Below, in pieces: positions 6,620 to 11,454 of a stretch of 11,454 nucleotides of DNA. Origin of the DNA: DROE01 sp964569865 (lineage in GTDB: Bacteria; Pseudomonadota; Alphaproteobacteria; Rhizobiales; Devosiaceae). The stretch spans positions 1 to 11,454 of the forward strand of contig CAZMVQ010000075.1 in the NCBI GenBank assembly GCA_964569865.1, given 5' to 3'. Numbering within the stretch: the first letter of the stretch is position 1; each line of letters opens with the position of its first letter. The translations under genes were made by a program, and so were the position numbers. The notes beneath the pieces were generated by a model. It worked only from the letters and a program-made list of their open reading frames with translations, did no database searches and was not told the DNA's origin.

Positions 6620-7471
6620 TCACGCCAGCGGGCTATCTGCCGCAGGGCCATTTCTGACGTGGGAATAGACATTGATGTCAACTTTGTTGAACGGAATTTC
6701 TATTCCCGCATTGTCCAGTGCAATTTTTGCTGCCTCCCGGAAGGCAAAAACCGCATCCCAATAAATTTCTGAGGGCACCCAGAAGCGCAAAAGCATCGTA
6801 ACGGCGCTATCGCCAAGGGTTTCCACATGTACAACCGGGGCAGGAATTGATAAAACCTGAGCCTGTCGATTGGCCAAGCCAAGCAAAATAGTGCGTGCCT
6901 GAGCAATATTTGAATCGTAGGCAATGCCAACGCGCAATTCCACACGACGCTCGGGCAGGCGTGAATAATTGGTTATTGATGTGTTCCACAACTGGGAATT
7001 TGGAACAAACAGGAACAGGCCGTTTGACGTGTTGAGTTTGGTGGCAAAAAGACCGATTTCTCTTACCGTTCCAGCAATTGAATCCGCTTCAATAAATTCA
7101 CCGATGGAAAAAGGACGCAGCCAAACCAGCATCACCCCGGCGGCAATATTGGATAATGTGCCCTGCAATGCCAGCGCGATGGCAAGACCGGCGGCTCCTA
7201 GTACGGCCAGAATTGAAGTTGTAGCAACGCCAAACTGGCTTAAAACAATAACCAGTGTGACAACTAAAATTGAGTATCGCACCAATTGGCAAAGAACCGG
7301 ACCAATCGTATCATCAATTGCCTTGGTTTTGGCTAAAACTCTGGCAAGGCGACCTGCAACAAAGTTTGACAGCCACCAGCCGACAGCTAGCGCCAAAAGG
7401 CCAAGGGCAATAGAATATGCTTGAGTGCTGGCCCATGTTGCAAGGGCATCTAAAATTGCCTGAGTATCCAA
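6620..7471 (-). CDS. MscS family small-conductance mechanosensitive channel
   Basis: A 283-residue inner-membrane channel of the MscS type that opens under membrane tension and releases solutes on hypo-osmotic shock. Membrane segments are near residues 17-39, 63-83 and 86-118. The third carries the pore-lining pattern (GAAGLAIALALQGTLSNIAAG) and ends in WLRPFSIGEFIE, matching the MscS TM3 to beta-domain junction (LQGSLSNLAAG...RPF in E. coli). The cytosolic beta domain (about 120-180) contains VPNSQLWNTSITNYS, followed by the alpha/beta domain with HVETLGDSAVTMLLRFWV and the C-terminal INVY barrel. Its length is close to E. coli MscS (286). The start is TTG with AGAGA about eight bases upstream on the minus strand. 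It is convergent with leuA and divergent from the phosphomannomutase gene. Confidence 0.94.
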   Translation of the reverse strand: MDTQAILDALATWASTQAYSIALGLLALAVGWWLSNFVAGRLARVLAKTKAIDDTIGPVLCQLVRYSILVVTLVIVLSQFGVATTSILAVLGAAGLAIALALQGTLSNIAAGVMLVWLRPFSIGEFIEADSIAGTVREIGLFATKLNTSNGLFLFVPNSQLWNTSITNYSRLPERRVELRVGIAYDSNIAQARTILLGLANRQAQVLSIPAPVVHVETLGDSAVTMLLRFWVPSEIYWDAVFAFREAAKIALDNAGIEIPFNKVDINVYSHVRNGPAADSPLA

Positions 7472-7488
7472 TTTTTGTCTCTTGTTTT

Positions 7489-7504
7489 AGGGGCCTTACC
7501 CTAG
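7489..7504 (+). repeat. ACCCTAG-type motif, copy 2 (pairs with copy 3)
   Basis: AGGGGCCTTACCCTAG, itself a dyad (AGGG...CCCT), lies 18 nt upstream of the mscS-type start codon. An inverted near-copy is at 7586-7600, about 80 nt away, in the same divergent intergenic region. It may be part of a control region for the two divergent genes. Confidence 0.3.
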
Positions 7505-7585
7505 TGGTCGCAACGATTTGTTTGTAGGTTACAGGAGTCGCTTGCGTTGGCATAGTCTTACTGCAACAATCTCAACCTTTCCAGA

Positions 7586-7600
7586 TTAGGGTCTGCCCCT
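7586..7600 (-). repeat. ACCCTA-type motif, copy 3, inverted
   Basis: Read on the minus strand it is AGGGGCAGACCCTAA, matching copy 2 at all positions except two central substitutions, a one-base gap and the last base. It lies 58 nt before the phosphomannomutase start at 7658. Function is unknown. Confidence 0.3.
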
Positions 7601-7657
7601 GGACTAGATGATTGGCAATGCAACTAACGAGCATAAAGCCAAGGCCAAAAATTTTAG

Positions 7658-9058
7658 ATGGACAAAGATATGAATGATCTAACCTGTTTCAAGGCCTATG
7701 ACGTGCGCGGCAAACTTGGTGAAGAGCTTAATGAGGATATTGCCTATGCTATCGGGCGGGCATTTGCGCAGGGGCTGGATGCAAAAACCATTGTGGTTGG
7801 TGGTGATGTTCGTTTGACTAGCGAGGGCTTAAAAAAAGCGGTGGCCAGAGGTATTATGGATGCCGGGTCTGATGTTATTGATCTGGGAGTTACCGGCACA
7901 GAAGAAATTTATTTTGCTTCGTTTTTTTTGGACGTTGACGGGGGAATTGAAGTCACCGCCAGCCATAATCCCATGAACTATAACGGTATGAAATTTATCG
8001 GGAAAAATGCAACCCCGATCAGCGGTGATACTCAGCTTGGTGCTATTAAGCGATTGGCGCAATCACAAGATTTTTCGTCGCCAAAAGCCAAAGGGACAAT
8101 GCGCAAGATTTCTCTGCTCGATGATTATGTGGAGCATATTTTGGGCTATGGGGACTTTAATTTTTCCACTTCGTTCAAGTTAGTGGTGAACTCGGGTAAT
8201 GGAGCATCGGGGCGGGTGATTGATGCCATTGAGGCGATTTTTGAAAAAACCGGATCCAGAGTTGAATTTATCAAAGTGCATCATGAGGCGGACGGAAATT
8301 TTCCCAACGGAATTCCCAATCCGCTTCTAGTTGAAAATCGTCACAGCACATCAAAAGCGGTGATTGAGAGCGGCGCAGACATGGGGATTGCCTGGGACGG
8401 GGATTTTGACCGCTGTTTTTTCTTTGATGAAAAGGGGCAATATATCGAAGGATATTACATTGTTGGTCTTCTGGCGCAGGCATTTTTGGAAAAAAGTGCG
8501 AACAAAAGCGTCAACGAGAAAATAATCCATGATCCGCGTCTGACATGGAATACAATTGATATTGTAAAGAAAAACAAAGGCATTCCGGTGCTTTCAAAAA
8601 CCGGGCATTCGTTCATCAAGCAGGCCATGCGTGATGAAAACGCAATTTATGGGGGCGAAATGAGTGCTCACCATTATTTTCGCGATTTTGGCTATTGTGA
8701 TAGTGGCATGATCCCATGGCTTTTGGTTTTGGAACTGATTTGCAAGAAAAAAACCTCGCTTTCACAATTGGTGGGAGAAAGAATTGCGGCTTTTCCCTGT
8801 AGTGGTGAAATTAACTACAGAATAGAATCTGGTGCAAAGCAAATTGCAAAAGTGCGCGATTTTTATCAATCGGGACTGGCGGGAGAGATGCCCGAAATTG
8901 ACGATTTGGATGGGGTAAGCATTAGTTTTTCTGATTGGAGGATGAATTTGCGTTCCTCTAATACCGAGCCATTGTTGCGCCTAAACGTGGAAGCCAAAGG
9001 CGATAAATCATTGGTCGAAAAGCGGGTCAAAGAAATCGAAAATCTAATAGGGGTATGA
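7658..9058 (+). CDS. manB: Phosphomannomutase (CpsG/ManB type)
   Basis: Interconverts mannose-6-phosphate and mannose-1-phosphate, the precursor of GDP-mannose and GDP-fucose for surface polysaccharides; many relatives also use glucose phosphates. It has 466 residues in four domains of the alpha-D-phosphohexomutase family. The phosphoserine loop is TASHNP (100-105, S102). The metal loop is DGDFDR (247-252; D247, D249, D251). The sugar loop is GEMSAHHYFRDF (333-344) and the phosphate loop RSSNTEP (432-438). Long stretches (FKAYDVRGKLGEELNEDIA, GEMSAHHYFRDF.YCDSGMIPWLLV) agree closely with enterobacterial CpsG/ManB as I recall it. ATG 7658 lacks a good ribosome site. ATG 7670 has GGA seven bases upstream and gives 462 residues, aligning better with CpsG, so it may be the true start. 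The next genes encode a FemAB-like enzyme and a flippase, which supports a polysaccharide role. Confidence 0.93.
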   Translation: MDKDMNDLTCFKAYDVRGKLGEELNEDIAYAIGRAFAQGLDAKTIVVGGDVRLTSEGLKKAVARGIMDAGSDVIDLGVTGTEEIYFASFFLDVDGGIEVTASHNPMNYNGMKFIGKNATPISGDTQLGAIKRLAQSQDFSSPKAKGTMRKISLLDDYVEHILGYGDFNFSTSFKLVVNSGNGASGRVIDAIEAIFEKTGSRVEFIKVHHEADGNFPNGIPNPLLVENRHSTSKAVIESGADMGIAWDGDFDRCFFFDEKGQYIEGYYIVGLLAQAFLEKSANKSVNEKIIHDPRLTWNTIDIVKKNKGIPVLSKTGHSFIKQAMRDENAIYGGEMSAHHYFRDFGYCDSGMIPWLLVLELICKKKTSLSQLVGERIAAFPCSGEINYRIESGAKQIAKVRDFYQSGLAGEMPEIDDLDGVSISFSDWRMNLRSSNTEPLLRLNVEAKGDKSLVEKRVKEIENLIGV

Positions 9059-9116
9059 TGCAAATATCCGATCTATTATCGATCAAAAAGATTTTTTGAA
9101 GGTCTTTCTTTACCAT

Positions 9117-9185
9117 TTGCTCTGATATCGAAAAAGTGAGCGAAAATTTAATTAAATTTATCAGGTTGCTCTATAAATTTGAGCG
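9117..9185 (+). repeat. Two TTGCTCT...TGAGCG units around a 16-bp AT palindrome
   Basis: TTGCTCT and TGAGCG occur at 9117-9123 and 9137-9142 and again at 9166-9172 and 9180-9185, giving an imperfect direct repeat. Within each unit GCTC and GAGC form a dyad, with 15 and 9 bases between. Between the units lies a perfect palindrome, AAATTTAATTAAATTT (9144-9159). The region is AT-rich and sits 39 nt before the FemAB-like gene, so a promoter or regulator site is plausible but unproven. No convincing -35/-10 pair was found. Confidence 0.3.
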
Positions 9186-9223
9186 TGAATTAAACAGTTT
9201 TTCGCGTAAAAAAGATCTAAATC

Positions 9224-10402
9224 ATGAGCATTGAAACCAGTTTACAATCCGAAGTCGAGAATTTTCCTGATGGAAAAATAGGCAATGAGCCTGATGTGGA
9301 TGCAAATATCAGCTCTGCAATGATGGAAATTCATAGAGTTGATGGTCCCGATTGGGATGTCCATATGAGCAGTTTTGATGGTGCCGCTCAGGAACAGATG
9401 TATGCCTTTACCAAAGGGCGTTGGCCAAATGTTGAATGTGAGCCTAACCTGTTTTACCTGCGAGGCAGGCTGGTCGGGGGAGCGATGGTTATGATTCAAC
9501 CCCTCCCGCTTGGCATTGGTAAAATTGCCGTGGTAAAATGGGGACCGATGTTGGCCGATAATTTAAGGGCTGACGCGCAAAAAATATATGCCAAAATCGT
9601 TGAAATGCTAATTCGTGAATATGCGGATGAGCGAAAAATGATGATTTCTATTTTGCCAAAGGCCACGCCTTCACCTGACAACCTGGCGCTGCAACATCTA
9701 AAACAACGCGGTTTTAAATCAGGTGCTCAGCTTGGTTTTCCTGATCGCTATATTGTTAATCTGCGTCTTGATGACGAAGAATTACGCAAGAGCTTTGCGC
9801 AAAAATGGCGCTATCACCTAAACCGGTCTATGAAAAACGATTTGGCTTTTGAGCGCGCTACGTCGGAACGGTTTGATGAGTTTGATCGCCTTTACCAAGC
9901 GATGAATGAGCGCAAGAATTTTGCTGATCATTCGGCTTACAACACTATTGTTGATTTGATGGAGTTGAAGGACGAAGCATTGCGTCCGGAACTGTTTTTT
10001 GTACGCCATGAACAAGAGATTGTAGCCGGGGGAATTATCCATAAAACCGGCGACACGGCGGTTTATCTTTATGGGGCTACCAATGGGGCGGCATTGCCGT
10101 TACGGGCCGGATATTTTTTACATTGGGAAATAATTCGCTGGTTGCGCGATAATACCAGTGCCCTTTGGTATGATCTTGGTGGAACCGACGGTTTTCAAGG
10201 GTTGCACCAGTTCAAAAAAGGCATGGTGGGTACAAAAGGTCATATCGAGCCGGTGCCTCCGGTGATGAATTACGCTTCGGACTTTAAAGCTCAAGTTACA
10301 GGCAATCTGGCGTTTTTTGCCCGGGATCGCTTGCAGCAGGTGCGCGCAGGGATTGAAAAAATCCGTGTTGATCTGGCTACACCAGACCAAAAGAAGAAGT
10401 GA
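9224..10402 (+). CDS. FemAB-like (GNAT-fold) aminoacyl or acyl transferase
   Basis: A 392-residue soluble protein with the double GNAT architecture of the FemAB/FemX family, whose studied members add amino acids from aminoacyl-tRNA to the lipid II peptide. The first domain is about 35-180 (NLFYLRGRLVGGAMVMIQPLP, then KWGPML). The junction FAQKWRYHLNRSMKNDL (191-207) resembles the family's RR/KxRR-type acceptor segment. The second domain is about 210-350, with FFVRHEQEIVAGGIIH, YLYGATN and the closing pattern WYDLGGTDGFQGLHQFKKGMVG (315-336), the clearest family signature. No signal peptide or membrane segment is seen. The first 33 residues are acidic and low in pattern. ATG 9224 lacks a clear binding site, and ATG 9320 (M33) is an alternative start. 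It abuts the flippase gene (2 nt), suggesting a shared role in envelope polysaccharide. The substrate is unknown. Confidence 0.82.
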   Translation: MSIETSLQSEVENFPDGKIGNEPDVDANISSAMMEIHRVDGPDWDVHMSSFDGAAQEQMYAFTKGRWPNVECEPNLFYLRGRLVGGAMVMIQPLPLGIGKIAVVKWGPMLADNLRADAQKIYAKIVEMLIREYADERKMMISILPKATPSPDNLALQHLKQRGFKSGAQLGFPDRYIVNLRLDDEELRKSFAQKWRYHLNRSMKNDLAFERATSERFDEFDRLYQAMNERKNFADHSAYNTIVDLMELKDEALRPELFFVRHEQEIVAGGIIHKTGDTAVYLYGATNGAALPLRAGYFLHWEIIRWLRDNTSALWYDLGGTDGFQGLHQFKKGMVGTKGHIEPVPPVMNYASDFKAQVTGNLAFFARDRLQQVRAGIEKIRVDLATPDQKKK

Positions 10403-10404
10403 AT

Positions 10405-11454
10405 GTGAAGACGCGCCTGGCGTCCCAATCCTCCATTATGTTTGGTATGCGCCTTGTGGGTGCGGGGATGATTGTGGTCATTCAGGCTGCAATCGCCCGC
10501 CTTTGGAGTGCTGAAATTCTTGGTGAATTTTTGCTGACAATGGCTGTCGTTAATCTGTTGGCTATGGCCATGCCCTTAGGGTTTCAAACGGTTGCCACTT
10601 ATTTTGCCGCTGAATATCGGGCCAATGATCAGGGCCATATGCTGGGGCGATTTATATTCAGGGCCTATTCTCATATATTGATTGCAGCAACAGCTATTTT
10701 TGGTGCCGGGGTATATTTATCCAGCAATGCGGGCGCTGACGCGGCACAATTCTTCTCTAGCCTGATTTCTGATGATATTGCTTTTGTCTTTAGCAACTTC
10801 TGGATACAGGGAGCAATTCTGGCCAGTGCGGTTGGAGTTGTATTTATCAACGGGGCGGTGCTGGTCGGATTAAAACGCCCCTATGCCGGCTATGTTGCTG
10901 AAGTTTTGTTTCGACCGATGCTGGTGATTGGAGCCTTTGTGCTGGCGTTGGCAATTGCTGACCCGAACGGGCGGCTTGATGTTATGCTATGGGCCTTTTC
11001 GCTTGGCTATGGCTTGGTGGCTCTGGTTCATTTTTCAGTTGTGTTGAGCAGTGTAAGAGAGTTGCCTGCAACCGCTGGAACAATCGAGAATGACAGTGCC
11101 CGTTGGTGGAGATTTGCTTTGCCGTGGGTGCTCATTGATCTGGCGACATCATTCTTTTTTGATATTGATCTTATTATGCTTTCGGGCCTGATGGACAAAG
11201 GTACGTTGGCAATTTTTGCGGTTTGTACCAGAATTTTTTCACTGGTGGCATTCGGGGTTACTGCGGTTTATGCGGTGGCATTGCCGGATATATTTGAGTC
11301 TGCTGCCAAATCAGATGACGTTGAATTCAACCGCAAGGTTGGAGATGCCAATCTGGTGGCCGCGGCTCTTTCGTTGGTGTTTCTTGGGGTGATTTTGATT
11401 GTCGGGCCGTTTATCCTGATGATTTTTGGGCCTGATTTCCTGGCCGGTGCAATG
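10405..11454 (+). CDS. Oligosaccharide flippase / polysaccharide biosynthesis protein (partial)
   Basis: An open frame of 350 codons from GTG 10405 that runs off the right edge, so the C-terminus is missing. It reads as a multi-span membrane protein of the MATE/MOP superfamily (Wzx-like), which flips lipid-linked oligosaccharides across the inner membrane. After a basic start (MKTRLASQSSIMFGMRL) hydrophobic segments lie near 18-32, 42-58, 88-105, 134-155, 168-186, 194-215, 237-252, 266-294 and 316-342. The stretch FFFDIDLIMLSGLMDKGTLAIF followed by the next helix matches the central flippase repeat, where a D/N-x-D charge pair starts a helix. GAAG at 10396-10399, inside the FemAB-like gene's end, is five bases from the GTG. 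Together with the 2-nt spacing this points to translational coupling. ATG 10438 is a later in-frame candidate start. Confidence 0.87.
   Translation, partial: MKTRLASQSSIMFGMRLVGAGMIVVIQAAIARLWSAEILGEFLLTMAVVNLLAMAMPLGFQTVATYFAAEYRANDQGHMLGRFIFRAYSHILIAATAIFGAGVYLSSNAGADAAQFFSSLISDDIAFVFSNFWIQGAILASAVGVVFINGAVLVGLKRPYAGYVAEVLFRPMLVIGAFVLALAIADPNGRLDVMLWAFSLGYGLVALVHFSVVLSSVRELPATAGTIENDSARWWRFALPWVLIDLATSFFFDIDLIMLSGLMDKGTLAIFAVCTRIFSLVAFGVTAVYAVALPDIFESAAKSDDVEFNRKVGDANLVAAALSLVFLGVILIVGPFILMIFGPDFLAGAM

Noticed and set aside
6969..7424. 151-codon plus-strand open frame opposite the mscS-type gene
   Set aside because: The minus-strand protein has clear MscS TM3 and beta-domain motifs; the opposite frame has none.
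9085..9113. Terminator after manB from AAAGA...TCTTT
   Set aside because: Only a 5-bp AT stem with an irregular T tract, too weak to call.
10317..10514. 65-codon plus-strand frame spanning the end of the FemAB-like gene
   Set aside because: It overlaps both the FemAB-like gene end and the flippase frame starting at GTG 10405, which has strong transmembrane and family features.

Overview
The window looks like chromosomal DNA of an alphaproteobacterium, most likely Hyphomicrobiales (Rhizobiales). The best evidence is the ketol-acid reductoisomerase, whose sequence, including the C-terminal part (RNNDNHQIEEVGEKLR, then VDKEKN at the end), reads like the rhizobial IlvC proteins I remember. The PhzF-like protein, the short PlsB-like acyltransferase, LeuA and MscS fit the same background. 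The assignment is from memory of family sequences, not from a search. Base composition is moderate to AT-leaning. At least five of nine genes appear to start at TTG or GTG.

Layout: (1) A TetR/AcrR regulator (TTG start) lies 47 nt upstream of ilvC on the same strand. (2) A run of 100 N (1864-1963) marks a scaffold gap directly after the ilvC stop. The first bases after it form a strong rho-independent terminator. (3) A PhzF-family isomerase-like gene and a PlsB/PlsC-type acyltransferase follow. The acyltransferase probably starts at TTG 3131, behind a perfect Shine-Dalgarno. (4) A 356-nt non-coding stretch (4634-4989) precedes leuA. It carries a 39-codon leader ORF ending in Leu-Leu-Leu-Ile-Ser-Leu-stop, then a long hairpin overlapping its stop codon and alternative GC-rich arms: a candidate leucine attenuator. 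(5) leuA faces an MscS-type channel gene on the minus strand. (6) Divergent from mscS come a CpsG/ManB-type phosphomannomutase, a FemAB-like GNAT-fold transferase and, 2 nt later, an oligosaccharide flippase cut by the window end.

Two themes emerge. The left and middle parts carry branched-chain amino acid synthesis: ilvC makes the dihydroxy acids of the Val/Ile/Leu routes and leuA commits to leucine. They also hold one lipid-synthesis gene. The right part looks like the edge of a surface polysaccharide locus: ManB supplies mannose-1-phosphate for GDP-mannose-type sugars, the flippase moves lipid-linked oligosaccharide, and the FemAB-like enzyme may add an amino acid to a glycan or peptidoglycan acceptor. 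I found no RNA genes, CRISPR arrays, insertion sequences or integrase genes. I see no clearly undescribed system. The leuA leader and the FemAB-flippase pair are the parts most worth following up.
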